Origin: Microbacterium galbinum
GTDB lineage: Bacteria; Actinomycetota; Actinomycetes; Actinomycetales; Microbacteriaceae
Assembly: GCF_023091225.1 (NCBI RefSeq)
Contig: NZ_JAHWXM010000001.1
Coordinates: forward strand, 1,364,001-1,428,000
DNA: 64,000 nt
Direction: 5' to 3'
Position numbers and translations under genes: made by a program. The notes beneath the pieces were generated by a model, which was not told the DNA's origin, did not search any database, and saw only the letters and a list, made by a program, of their open reading frames with translations. Every line of letters starts with the position of its first letter. Position 1 is the stretch's first letter. Shown in pieces: positions 51,271 through 60,400 of the stretch.

Positions 51271-51306
51271 AGGGGCGCGGGCGGCACACACTCCACCCGC
51301 GCCCCT
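51271..51306. terminator. Hairpin between convergent VOC and GH27 genes
   Basis: 11-bp perfect stem AGGGGCGCGGG/CCCGCGCCCCT with a 14-base loop. It probably terminates both strands. Confidence 0.8.
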
Positions 51307-51318
51307 GGTCTCATCGGG

Positions 51319-53790
51319 CTACCGCGTCACGTACGACAGGCTGTCGAAGCGGAGCAGGTCGCCCGAGGTCTTCACGATCTTGATCGTGTGATCCCCCTTC
51401 TTCACGTCGTCGAGCGTGAAGAGCACCTGCTGCGTGAGGCGGGTGTCGCTGTGCAGGTCGACCGTGTCGACGAGGTTGCCGTCGAGGTAGATCTCGGCGG
51501 TGCCCTGGTCGGGTCCGGTCGCGCCGGTCAGCGTCAGCTTCTTGCCGCTGAACGTGAACGAGACCGCCGCTCCGTCGTCGGCCGTGGCGTGCACGTCGTC
51601 GCGGTGGTCGCCGCGGAACCGCAGCTCGAGCCCGGTGTCGCCATCCGGCAGCGCCGCGAGGAACCCGCTCGCGAAGGTGATCTCGTCACCCGCGATCGTG
51701 TAGTCCGTGCCGTCGGTGAGCGGCGTGCCGTCACGCGAGATGCTCTGCAGCTCGCTCGGGTCGCGCAGCAGCGTGACGACGGCATCCGCCGGGGCCGCCC
51801 GGTCGAACGCGAGGTGGTCGACATCGATCACGCCCTCCTGCACGATGTCGAGGCGGTCGTTCAGCATGAACTGGCCCGACTTCTTCACGACGCGCAGAGT
51901 GTGCGAACCGTTCGGAAGATCGCGCACGCTGTAGACCTGCTGCTGCACCCCGCGGCCCTCGGCCTGGAAGGTGTCGACCGTGTCGACGAGCACGCCGTCG
52001 AGGTAGACCTCGGCCTCCCCCTGCGAGGAGTGCGTCTCGGTGAACCAGTCGATCCCGGTGCCGACGAACGAGTACTCGAACGCCGACCCGTTGGCCTCGC
52101 TGTAGTGCACGTCGTCCTGGTAGTCGCCCATGCCGCGTCCACCGCTCTGACTCCACGTACCGCTGTAGACGATGCCGGGGTCGTTGTTGTTGATCGTGCG
52201 CACGTTCGACGGGCCGGGCTCGGGAGCCGTGCCGCCCTGCGACGAGTCGAACGACGAGACCGTCAGGGCCTGGGCGCGGGCGGGCACCTCGGCGCCGCCG
52301 TTGCGCGTCCATGCGCCCTCGTAGGTGAGCCGTGCGTCGTCGTCGTTGAGGGTGAGCGTGCTGTTCTTCGCCGGCGTGAAGGTGAACAGGCGGGTGCCGT
52401 GCACGGGCACGTCGGTCGCGACGAACTCGCCGGTCGCCTTGCCCAGGTTCTTCTTCTTCCAGAGGTCGCGCACCTTGACCTCGCCCTCGACGCCGAGGTC
52501 GGCGAGCGAGACCGTGATGTCGGCATCCGTGCGTCCGAGGTTGAAGACCGCGACCGTGACGGAGCCGTCGGGGTTGGTCGAGAACCACGTCTGGCGCGAC
52601 GAGCCGGTCGAGACCGGGTGCGCGGGGCGCCCGGCCTGGTTGACCGCGATGACCTCGTCGTTGGTGAGCAGCTCGAGGCCGTAGGCGTCGAGGTTGGTCA
52701 TGTCGTTGCCGAGGTACATCGGCACCGACGACACCGCCCAGAACGTGGCCGCGGTGCGGCGCTCGTCCTTGGTGAGGCCGTCCATCTTGCCGTTGCCGAC
52801 GTTCAGCGAGTCGAAGTCGTTCCATCCCGAGTTCGGCCCCGCGTGCCGCCACCATTCGGCGGCCTTCGGGAAGAGCCGGGCGATGTTGTCCCACGTGGTG
52901 AGAGCTTCGTTCTCGCAGTAGCACTCGACGTCCCAGTCGATGCGCCAGCCGTCGGCGTGCTCCTTCCAGTAGTCGGCGTAGCGGATGTCGAGCGCCCAGG
53001 AGAGCTCGAACCAGATGTTGTTGCGCTTCAGCGCCTGCGACCATGCGGCGACGTCGTCACGGGCGTCGAGCGAGAGGTCGCCGACGCCGGAGCCGGGGGT
53101 CACGCTGTCGAACTTGACGAAGTCGATGCCCCACTCGCCGAGCATGTCGGCGATCGAGTCGATGTAGGCCTGGCCGCAGGGGGTGGAGAAGTCGATGCGG
53201 TGGCCGATGCCCCAGTAGTCGGCCTGCTGCAGCGGCCGCTTGACGACGTCGGCGGTCGTGCACTCGGGGGCCCCGTAGACGGGGTACGCGGCTTCGTAGA
53301 CCGATTCGGAGATGCCGGGGATGAAGTAGAGGCCGATCTTCTGGCCGTTGCCGTGCACGTGATCGATCACGGCCTGCAGGCCGTTCGGGTACAGCGTCTC
53401 ACTCGGGATCGGGCGGCCGTACTCGTCGTTGCTGCCGTTCCAGCCGGCGTCGATGTTGATGTACTCGTAGCCGTGGCTCTGCAGCTTCTCGTGCATGGCG
53501 TCGGACTGCGCGATGATCTGGTCGGCGCTGATCCAGGCCTGCCCGTTGCCGGCGTAGACCTGCATGCTGTAGCTGCTCCAGCCCATGTAGGGCTTGTCCG
53601 CGAGGGACTCCTCGTCGGTGTTCGTCGCGGCGACGACGCTCGTCGCGAGTGCCGCCGTGACTGGGGTCGCGGAGACCTCGGTGGCGGATGCTGCGGATGC
53701 CGTGGCGGCACCTGCTCCGAGCACGAGTGCGCCGACGGCGAAGCCCGCCGCCCATCGCAACCGTGTTGTCGAACGGATGGTGTCGAACAT
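51319..53790 (-). CDS. Secreted GH27 alpha-galactosidase-like enzyme with C-terminal repeats
   Basis: 823-aa exported enzyme; signal peptide residues 1-~35 (MFDTIRSTTRLRW... ATASAAS). Residues ~65-440 are the GH27 barrel: KPYMGWSSYSMQV, INIDAGWNGSNDEYGRP, GIDFVKFDSVTPGS with the nucleophile Asp, and NDFDSLNVGNG with the acid-base Asp. C-terminally a beta domain and two copies of a jelly-roll-like module (AEVYLDGVLVDTVDTF and AEIYLDGNLVDTVDLH) likely bind carbohydrate. ATG at 53790 follows AGAGGAAA. Divergent from the fucosidase operon; shares its control region. Confidence 0.92.
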   Translation of the reverse strand: MFDTIRSTTRLRWAAGFAVGALVLGAGAATASAASATEVSATPVTAALATSVVAATNTDEESLADKPYMGWSSYSMQVYAGNGQAWISADQIIAQSDAMHEKLQSHGYEYINIDAGWNGSNDEYGRPIPSETLYPNGLQAVIDHVHGNGQKIGLYFIPGISESVYEAAYPVYGAPECTTADVVKRPLQQADYWGIGHRIDFSTPCGQAYIDSIADMLGEWGIDFVKFDSVTPGSGVGDLSLDARDDVAAWSQALKRNNIWFELSWALDIRYADYWKEHADGWRIDWDVECYCENEALTTWDNIARLFPKAAEWWRHAGPNSGWNDFDSLNVGNGKMDGLTKDERRTAATFWAVSSVPMYLGNDMTNLDAYGLELLTNDEVIAVNQAGRPAHPVSTGSSRQTWFSTNPDGSVTVAVFNLGRTDADITVSLADLGVEGEVKVRDLWKKKNLGKATGEFVATDVPVHGTRLFTFTPAKNSTLTLNDDDARLTYEGAWTRNGGAEVPARAQALTVSSFDSSQGGTAPEPGPSNVRTINNNDPGIVYSGTWSQSGGRGMGDYQDDVHYSEANGSAFEYSFVGTGIDWFTETHSSQGEAEVYLDGVLVDTVDTFQAEGRGVQQQVYSVRDLPNGSHTLRVVKKSGQFMLNDRLDIVQEGVIDVDHLAFDRAAPADAVVTLLRDPSELQSISRDGTPLTDGTDYTIAGDEITFASGFLAALPDGDTGLELRFRGDHRDDVHATADDGAAVSFTFSGKKLTLTGATGPDQGTAEIYLDGNLVDTVDLHSDTRLTQQVLFTLDDVKKGDHTIKIVKTSGDLLRFDSLSYVTR

Positions 53791-53876
53791 GATTTCCTCT
53801 CGGTGGTTTCGACGGTGAAACCCCAGGCGCTCCGTCGCGTTGTCCCCAGGAAAGAACCGGACCCGACGGCCCGGCC

Positions 53877-53897
53877 AATTACTTGACACCGGTAATT
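53877..53897. promoter_or_regulatory. Operator-like dyad between GH27 and GH95 genes
   Basis: AATTAC-TTGACACCG-GTAATT is a 21-bp dyad lying over the -35 of the fucosidase promoter and inside the divergent GH27 upstream region. A nearly identical sequence lies before the transporter operon at 62367-62386. Confidence 0.65.
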
Positions 53898-53912
53898 AAT
53901 CATGAATACGCT
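53883..53912 (+). promoter_or_regulatory. Promoter of the GH95 operon
   Basis: TTGACA (53883-53888) and TACGCT (53907-53912) with an 18-bp spacer; the -35 is inside the dyad at 53877-53897. Confidence 0.6.
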
Positions 53913-53953
53913 GAGACCGCAAGCAAACATCCGAGGTTTTGACAGGAAGATCG

Positions 53954-56398
53954 ATGTCGCTCTCCGCAGCAGAAAACCCCTCGTCCGCCGCCGGAAATCT
54001 CCGGCTCTCGTGGGCTGCCCCGGCGACCCGATGGGAGGAAGCGGCCCCGCTCGGCAACGGGCGGATCGGCGCGATGGCCTTCGGCGGCGCCGACGCGCGC
54101 TACGCCCTCAACGACTCCACTCTCTGGTCGGGGACGCCCGACGGACCCGCCCGCGCGCTGCGCGATGTGATCGCCGCGGGCGCGGGCCCCGCACGCCTGG
54201 CCGAGGTGCGCGCGGCGCTCGACGCCGACGACGTGCGCCGCGCCGAAGACCTCCTCATGGCGTTCGAGGGACCCTACTCGCAGGAGTACCTGCCGCTCGG
54301 CGACCTGCACGTACGGATCACGGATGCACAGCCGGACGACCCCGCGCGCATCCTCGACCTCGACGACGCCGTGCTCCTCGAGACGCTGCGCATTCCCGGC
54401 GGCACGCTGCGCCGTCGGTCGTGGGTCTCGGCGCCCGCGCAGGTGCTCGTGATCGAGATCGAGGCCGACGCCGAGTTCACGGCATCCGTCGCGCTGACCA
54501 CTCCCCTGCACACCGATGGCCTCGTCGTCCGCGACGGCGGGATGACGCTCGGCGTCGTGGCCCCCATCGATGGAGCGCCTCTGCACGAAGGACCGCTGCA
54601 GACGCCGCTGCGGTACGCCGACGACGAGGGCTACGACGCCTTCGCCGCGGCATCCGTCGCGTGGCGCACCGACGGCCGTGTCGAGGCGACCGCCGACGGT
54701 GTCGCCGTCCACGGTGCCCGGCGCCTGCTGATCTTCCTCTCCTCCTCGTCTCGCGCCGCGTCGTGGTGGGCCGGCGCGAGCGAGGAGGAGTGGCGGAACG
54801 CCTCGCGCGAGACGATCCGGAACCGCGCGGCGGAACAGGCGGATGCCGCCGCGCGCCGCGAGGCATCCGCACTGTTCGACGAGCACGTCGCCGACCGGCG
54901 ACGGCTGACGCGCGCGCGGTTCGCGATCGGCGGGCGGCGCGAGGGCACCTGGGACGTCGAGCGCGACCTGCTGCGCGGCGACGACCTCGCCCTCAAGACG
55001 ACCGTGATCGCCGAGTTCGGCGCGTATCTGCTCGCCTCCTGCTCGCGCGCGGGCAGCCCGGCCGCGAACCTGCAGGGCATCTGGAACGCCGAGCTGCGCC
55101 CGGCCTGGTCGTCGAACTACACGATCAACATCAACACCGAGATGAATTACTGGGCGGCTCCCGTGCTCGGCCTCGACGACTCCTTCGAGCCGCTGCTCGC
55201 GCTCGTCGAGAAGCTCGCCGAGAACGGCGCCGACGTCGCCCGCGAGCTCTACGGGGCTCGTGGCTGGGTCGCCCACCACAACAGTGACGTGTGGGGCTGG
55301 GCGCTGCCGGTCGGCGACGGCCACGGTGCCCCGAGCTGGGCGATCTGGATGATGGGCGGCGTCTGGCTGACCCACAACCTCTGGGATGCCTACGAGTTCG
55401 GTGGCGACCGCGACCTTCTGCGCACACGTATCTGGCCCGTGCTGCGGGGCGCCGTCGAGTTCTGCCTCGACTGGCTCGTGCCCGACGCCGACGGACGCCT
55501 GCGCACCTCTCCTTCCACGTCGCCCGAGAACTCCTTCTTCGCCTCGGACGGCGAGGGCACCGCGATCGGCCTGACGTCGGCATCCGATCTGCTGCTCGTG
55601 CAGGGCCTGCTCGAACGCGCCCTCCAGGCCTTCGACGCCCTCGAGCTCGACGACCCGACGCTCGCGGCCGAGATCACGAGCGCGCTCGGCGCGCTCACCC
55701 CGGTCGGCATCCGTGCCGACGGGCGCATCAGCGAGTGGTCGGCCGACGTGGTCGAGGTCGAGCCGCTGCACCGCCACCTCACCCCCGTGCTCGGCATGTA
55801 TCCGCTCGAGGTGACGACGCGCGAACGCACCCCCGAGTTGTTCGATGCCGGCATCCGCCTGCTCGACGCGCGCGGCCCCGGAGCGATGGGGTGGTCGTGG
55901 GCGTGGAAGATCGCGCTCCGCGCCCGCATCGGCGACGGCGAGACCGCCGCTTCGCTGCTCGACGAGGCGCTCACGCCGTTCGACGGCGATGCCACGCGGC
56001 ACGGTCCGGTCGACGGCTCGGAGTGGGGTGGCCTGCTGCCGAACCTCTTCAGCACGCATCCGCCGTTCCAGATCGACGCGAACCTCGGCTTCCCGGCCGC
56101 GATCGCCGAGATGTTCGTGCAGAGCCACGGCGGCGTCGTGCGCCTGCTGCCCGCGCTGCCGGCCGCGTGGACGACGGGCGAGGTGCAGGGCATCGGCGTG
56201 CGCACCGGCCTCGTCGCCGACGTCGCGTGGTCGGAGGGGCACCTCACCGAGGCGATCCTGCACAACCGCCTCGCCGAGGACCGCACGGTCGACGTCGAGC
56301 ACGACGGGCACCGCGTGACGCTGACCGTGCCCGCGGGCGGCACTCTCTCGGTGCCGGTCGGCGCCGATGCTCTGAGCGGAGCTGTCGATGCGCGGTGA
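53954..56398 (+). CDS. GH95 alpha-L-fucosidase-like glycosidase
   Basis: 814-aa enzyme without a signal peptide, so probably cytoplasmic. Hallmarks of GH95: N-terminal RLSWAAPATRWEEAAPLGNGRIGAM, the catalytic Asn pair in TININTEMNYW (~residue 391), TSPSTSPENSFF with the acid Glu (~525) and FQIDANLGFPAAIAEM with the base Asp (~705). The domain order (super-sandwich, linker, alpha6/alpha6 barrel, tail) and length fit. GH95 removes alpha-1,2-fucose or alpha-L-galactose. Start ATG follows AGGAAGA. First gene of a three-gene operon. Confidence 0.94.
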   Translation: MSLSAAENPSSAAGNLRLSWAAPATRWEEAAPLGNGRIGAMAFGGADARYALNDSTLWSGTPDGPARALRDVIAAGAGPARLAEVRAALDADDVRRAEDLLMAFEGPYSQEYLPLGDLHVRITDAQPDDPARILDLDDAVLLETLRIPGGTLRRRSWVSAPAQVLVIEIEADAEFTASVALTTPLHTDGLVVRDGGMTLGVVAPIDGAPLHEGPLQTPLRYADDEGYDAFAAASVAWRTDGRVEATADGVAVHGARRLLIFLSSSSRAASWWAGASEEEWRNASRETIRNRAAEQADAAARREASALFDEHVADRRRLTRARFAIGGRREGTWDVERDLLRGDDLALKTTVIAEFGAYLLASCSRAGSPAANLQGIWNAELRPAWSSNYTININTEMNYWAAPVLGLDDSFEPLLALVEKLAENGADVARELYGARGWVAHHNSDVWGWALPVGDGHGAPSWAIWMMGGVWLTHNLWDAYEFGGDRDLLRTRIWPVLRGAVEFCLDWLVPDADGRLRTSPSTSPENSFFASDGEGTAIGLTSASDLLLVQGLLERALQAFDALELDDPTLAAEITSALGALTPVGIRADGRISEWSADVVEVEPLHRHLTPVLGMYPLEVTTRERTPELFDAGIRLLDARGPGAMGWSWAWKIALRARIGDGETAASLLDEALTPFDGDATRHGPVDGSEWGGLLPNLFSTHPPFQIDANLGFPAAIAEMFVQSHGGVVRLLPALPAAWTTGEVQGIGVRTGLVADVAWSEGHLTEAILHNRLAEDRTVDVEHDGHRVTLTVPAGGTLSVPVGADALSGAVDAR

Positions 56399-57335
56399 GT
56401 TCGTGACGGTCGACACCCCGACCACGCAGACCGAGCCCGCCGACTTCGACGCCTTCTGGGCCGAGACGCTCGACGAGACGCGACAGCATCCGCTCGGCGT
56501 GACGATCGAACCGCATCCGACCCGCTTGACCGCGATCGACGTGTTCGAGGTGACGTTCGCCGGATTCGGCGGCACGCAGATCCGCGCCTGGCTGCGCGCG
56601 CCGCACGGCGCCACCGCACCGCTCCCCGGGCTCGTGCAGTTCTTCGGATACGGCAACGGCCGCGGCCATGCGCTGCGCGACCTGCGCTGGGCCGCCGCCG
56701 GCTACGCGCACCTCGTGGTCGACGCCCGCGGGCAGGGCCACGGCGACACCGACGATGACCACCCCGACGGCGGCCCCTCGGCCGGCGGGTTCCTCACCCG
56801 TGGCCTGCGCTCGCCGCACGAGTACTACTACCGTCGTGTCTACGCCGACGCGGTGCGGGCGGTCGAGGCCCTCCGCTCGCTCGACCTGGTCGACGCATCG
56901 CGTGTGGGCGTCGTCGGCGCCAGTCAGGGTGGCGGGATCGCGCTCGCCATGGCCGGGCTCGTGCCCGACCTCGCCGTCGCGATCATCCAGGCTCCCTTCC
57001 TCAGCGAACTGAACCGCGCCGCCGACCTGAGCAACGAGGCACCGTACGCCCTGCTGACCCAGTACTTCGCCGACCGCCGGCTCGATCGGGCGGCGGCCCT
57101 CGACACCCTCCGCTACTTCGACGCGGTGAACCACGCGAAGCGCGCGAACGCTCCGGCGATCCTGAGCACCGGGCTGCGCGACGGGGTCACGCCCCCGGCA
57201 TCCGTGCTCCCCGCCTTCACGGCTTACGGGGGCGAGAAGCACGTCGTGCTCTGGCCCGACAACGGCCACGAGGCCGGCGGAGACCTCGACGAGGAGAACG
57301 CCCTCGAGTTCGCCGCCGCCCGTCTGCGCCCGTGA
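56388..57335 (+). CDS. Acetyl xylan esterase-like alpha/beta hydrolase (AXE1)
   Basis: 315-aa cytoplasmic esterase of the AXE1/cephalosporin-C deacetylase family. The nucleophile motif GASQGGG holds the Ser at ~residue 178-180; the catalytic Asp is in LRDGVTPPASV and His in DNGHEAG. The N-terminal PADFDAFWAETLDE and LVQFFGYGNGRG are family marks. It would remove acetyl groups from oligosaccharides. The ATG overlaps the end of the fucosidase gene by 11 bp, so they are translated together. Confidence 0.92.
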   Translation: MRGEFVTVDTPTTQTEPADFDAFWAETLDETRQHPLGVTIEPHPTRLTAIDVFEVTFAGFGGTQIRAWLRAPHGATAPLPGLVQFFGYGNGRGHALRDLRWAAAGYAHLVVDARGQGHGDTDDDHPDGGPSAGGFLTRGLRSPHEYYYRRVYADAVRAVEALRSLDLVDASRVGVVGASQGGGIALAMAGLVPDLAVAIIQAPFLSELNRAADLSNEAPYALLTQYFADRRLDRAAALDTLRYFDAVNHAKRANAPAILSTGLRDGVTPPASVLPAFTAYGGEKHVVLWPDNGHEAGGDLDEENALEFAAARLRP

Positions 57336-57369
57336 TTCGCTACGGTTGCCGATAACGAACGAGGAATTG

Positions 57370-58536
57370 ATGGACCACGACACGTCGACGCGCACCACCC
57401 TCATCCGATCCGCATCGGATGCCGGATCGAAGGTGTTCGCGACCATCCTCACGCGCAGCCCGATCAGCCGTATCGAGATCGCCCGGCACACCGGCCTCTC
57501 ACAGGCCGCGGTCACGAAGGCCGTGTCGCCGCTGGTCGCAGCGGGGCTCGTCGATGCACCGCCCGCCGAGCACCGCGACGGCAATCCCGGGCGACCCGTC
57601 GCCCCGGTGTCGATCGTGCCCGGAGCGATGATCATGCTGGGTGTGAAGGTGAACGTCGACGAGGTCATCGCGGTCGCCACCGACCTCACGACCACGGTGC
57701 TCGCCTCCGAGCACCGTGCGCTCGCGGCCCACGACCCGGATGCCGTGCTCGAGGCCATCGTCGAGGTCACCGCCTCTCTCGAGAGCGAGCTCGGGCCGCG
57801 GTCGGCCGCGATCGCCGGGCTCGGCGTCTCGATCTCGGGCGACGTCGACAGCCGTCACGGCATCGTGCGCGAGTCGGCCATCATGGGCTGGACCGACGAG
57901 GACTTCGCCGCGCGGCTGCGCGACCGGATCGGCCGACCGGTGACCCTCGAGAACGACGTGCACGCGCTCACCGTCGGCGAGCACTGGTTCGGCATCGGTC
58001 TGGGCACGGCCTCGTTCGCGATCGTCACGATCGGCCGCGGCATCGGAAGCGGACTGCACGTGAACGGCCAGGTCGTCAGCGGCGTCTACGGGGTCGCCGG
58101 CGAGATCGGGCACCTGCCCCTCGCCGATCCCCGACGCGTATGCCCGTGCGGGCGCAACGGCTGCGTCGAGGCCGTGGCCGCGACCCCCGCCATCGAAGCG
58201 GCCGTCTCGGCCGCGCACCGTCGGATCATCGGCATCGACGAGGCCGTGCGCCTCGCCCACGACGGAGACCCCGCTGCCGAGGCGGCGTTCCGCGAGGCTG
58301 CCGAGATCGTCGGCACCGCCATCGCCACGCTCGTGAACCTCACCGGCCCCGAACTCGTGATCATCGGCGGCGAGGGCGTGTCGAACTTCGACCTCTTCGA
58401 TGAGACGCTGCGCAGCGCCTTCGAGGCACACGCCTTCGGCGCCGCGGCGCGCTGTCGCATCGTCGCACGCCCGCACACCTTCGAGGACTGGGCCCGTGGC
58501 GCCGCCGCGGCCGCGATCCAGTCCCTCGTGCGCTGA
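57370..58536 (+). CDS. ROK-family transcriptional regulator (XylR/NagC type)
   Basis: 388-aa regulator. Residues ~18-70 form the winged helix (TILTRSPISRIEIARHTGLSQAAVTKAVSPL). The ROK domain follows with the zinc motif GHLPLADPRRVCPCGRNGCVE, the ATP-like phosphate motif SISGDV and GRGIGSGLHVNGQ. Members are repressors released by sugars; the ligand here is unknown. ATG at 57370 follows GAGGAA. It lies 34 nt after the esterase gene and is the best candidate for the operator dyads at 53877 and 62367. Confidence 0.93.
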   Translation: MDHDTSTRTTLIRSASDAGSKVFATILTRSPISRIEIARHTGLSQAAVTKAVSPLVAAGLVDAPPAEHRDGNPGRPVAPVSIVPGAMIMLGVKVNVDEVIAVATDLTTTVLASEHRALAAHDPDAVLEAIVEVTASLESELGPRSAAIAGLGVSISGDVDSRHGIVRESAIMGWTDEDFAARLRDRIGRPVTLENDVHALTVGEHWFGIGLGTASFAIVTIGRGIGSGLHVNGQVVSGVYGVAGEIGHLPLADPRRVCPCGRNGCVEAVAATPAIEAAVSAAHRRIIGIDEAVRLAHDGDPAAEAAFREAAEIVGTAIATLVNLTGPELVIIGGEGVSNFDLFDETLRSAFEAHAFGAAARCRIVARPHTFEDWARGAAAAAIQSLVR

Positions 58537-58561
58537 GCTCGGTTCCGCGGGGCGGGGCCCC

Positions 58562-58638
58562 TCGACAGGCTCAGGCACCCACCCCCTCTCGCTGAGGGGT
58601 CCCGCTCCGCCCGTCGGCTGGGTCGCTGAGCCTGTCGA
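58562..58638. repeat. REP-like inverted repeat
   Basis: TCGACAGGCTCAG (58562-58574) and its exact reverse complement (58626-58638) flank 51 bases that contain an ACCCC/GGGGT hairpin. Elements with this GACAGGCTCAG arm recur in many Microbacteriaceae genomes as intergenic repeats (from memory). Confidence 0.8.
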
Positions 58639-58666
58639 AGCGCCGCAACCACCCACCCCAGGCAGA

Positions 58667-58696
58667 ACTGCCCGGCGGAAGCATCCGCCGGGCAGT
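58667..58696. terminator. Hairpin between convergent ROK and SBP genes
   Basis: 13-bp perfect stem (58667-58679 with 58684-58696) and four-base loop AGCA, immediately past the SBP stop. Confidence 0.85.
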
Positions 58697-58712
58697 CCTT
58701 CACCTCACTCGC

Positions 58713-60341
58713 TCACAGTGCGTCGTAGAGCTCCTGCTGCAGTTCGAGGTAGCGGTCGACGCCCAGGCCGTTCAGGTCGTCGATGTACGACTGCCATGCG
58801 CCGTCGTCGTTGATGTCGCGCTGCCCCGTGACGAACTCCGCCTGCGCCTGCGTGATGTAGGTCGCGATGTTCGTCTGCAACTCGGCGATCTCCGCCGAGG
58901 TGTCGGGGTTCGGCCACAGCTTCTCCGACGGGAAGACGAGGCTCTCGTCGGGAGCGAACGGCTCGTAGAGGTTCGTGGCCTCGAGCAGACGACGCTCGTA
59001 CCCGTCGGGCGCGTAGATGTCCTCCGGCACGACCTGCGAGTTGCGGAACTCGAGCGAGTCCCAGTACTGAGCCATCGAGCGCCAGGCGGAGTTCGAGGTC
59101 TCGTCGTACGTGAGCGGCTTGAAGGTCGGCTCGAGCTCGGGGTCGAGAGCGACATCGCCCGCCTCGGCCGGAACCCAGGCCTCGCCCTCGGGGCCCATGG
59201 CGCCGAGCTTGTCGCCCTCATCGGTCACGAGGTAGTCGATCGCCTTGATCGCCTGGATGCGCTCCTCTTCGCTCGACTTGTTCGTGAGCGCGAACATTCC
59301 CAGTGAGCTGATCGGCGAGCGGTACGTCGCGTACTGCGTGCCATCCGGGCCCTTCACCGGCGGCACCGCGTCGTAGTGCGTGTCGCGCCCGTCGGGCGAA
59401 TCCTGCGTGACGATCTCGTACGGGTGCAGCACCGCCGCGGCACCGAGGATCTCGGCCTCGGCGTTGTCGCCCAGCGCGCGCAGCGACTCGCCGTTCTGCG
59501 TGAACGACGCCGTGTCGATGAGCCCCTCGTCCGCGAGCGACGAGATGTACTTCAGGCCCTCGCGCCATCCGTCGGTGGTCGCCGAGAGCGTCACCTTGTC
59601 GCCGTCGAGCACCATCGGCGGCGGGCTCGTGGGCGAGCCGTACGGGGCGTAGGTGAAGGCGTTCATGAAGTAGTTGATGACCGGTTCGCCCGACGATGCG
59701 CTGAGAGCGACCTCGTCGGCCTTGCCGTTGCCGTTCGGGTCGTCGTTCTTGAACGCGCGCAGCATCTCGCGCAGTTCCTCGGTGTCGGTCGGCTGGTCGA
59801 GACCCAGCTTGTCGAGCCAGGTGGAGTTGACCCACAGCTTCGACGGGTAGCTGCAGTGGAAGCACTCGGTCCACTGGGTGATCGCGTAGATGTGCCCGTC
59901 GGGCGCGGTGACCGACTGCTTCCAGTCGGGCTTCTCCTCGAAGCGCTCCTTGAGGTTCGGCGCGTACTCGTCGATGAGGTCTTCGAGGGGCACGAGCACG
60001 CCCTGCTGCCCGTACTTGAGCACCTCGCTGCGCGAGAAGGCGTCGACCCACGGCACGAGGAAGTACGCGTCGGGGTAGTCGCCGCTGGCGAGCGACACCT
60101 GGCGCTTCTCTCCGGCGACGCTGCCGTCGTAGGTGGTGGTCTGCCAGTCGAAGTCGATGTCGAACTTCTCCTCGAGCAGCTTCGTGAACGCGTTGTCCTT
60201 GAGCGAGCCGTTGTCGCCCTGCGGGCCGAACGCGACGAGCTTGCCGTTGTCGTCGCTGGGCGACGTACATGCCGCCAGCGCTCCTGCGGCGAGAGCGAGG
60301 GCGCCTACGGCCGCCGCTCCTCGGATGATGCTGTGTCTCAT
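58713..60341 (-). CDS. Carbohydrate ABC transporter binding lipoprotein
   Basis: 542-aa extracellular solute-binding lipoprotein of the LplA/family-1 type. Lipobox AAGALAACTS gives a lipid-modified Cys near residue 25. The start MRHSIIRGAAAVG is basic; mature residues 30-540 show the two-lobed binding fold with TQWTECFHCSYPSKLWVNSTWLDKLGL and LPKL-type helices. The family imports complex oligosaccharides. Third gene in the transporter operon (after two permeases, 59 nt gap). No ATPase follows. Confidence 0.93.
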   Translation of the reverse strand: MRHSIIRGAAAVGALALAAGALAACTSPSDDNGKLVAFGPQGDNGSLKDNAFTKLLEEKFDIDFDWQTTTYDGSVAGEKRQVSLASGDYPDAYFLVPWVDAFSRSEVLKYGQQGVLVPLEDLIDEYAPNLKERFEEKPDWKQSVTAPDGHIYAITQWTECFHCSYPSKLWVNSTWLDKLGLDQPTDTEELREMLRAFKNDDPNGNGKADEVALSASSGEPVINYFMNAFTYAPYGSPTSPPPMVLDGDKVTLSATTDGWREGLKYISSLADEGLIDTASFTQNGESLRALGDNAEAEILGAAAVLHPYEIVTQDSPDGRDTHYDAVPPVKGPDGTQYATYRSPISSLGMFALTNKSSEEERIQAIKAIDYLVTDEGDKLGAMGPEGEAWVPAEAGDVALDPELEPTFKPLTYDETSNSAWRSMAQYWDSLEFRNSQVVPEDIYAPDGYERRLLEATNLYEPFAPDESLVFPSEKLWPNPDTSAEIAELQTNIATYITQAQAEFVTGQRDINDDGAWQSYIDDLNGLGVDRYLELQQELYDAL

Positions 60342-60400
60342 TGCCGGAATCTCCTTTGCCCGGGTAATGGGGGTGTGTGGTGGTGGGTCTGTGAGAGGGG

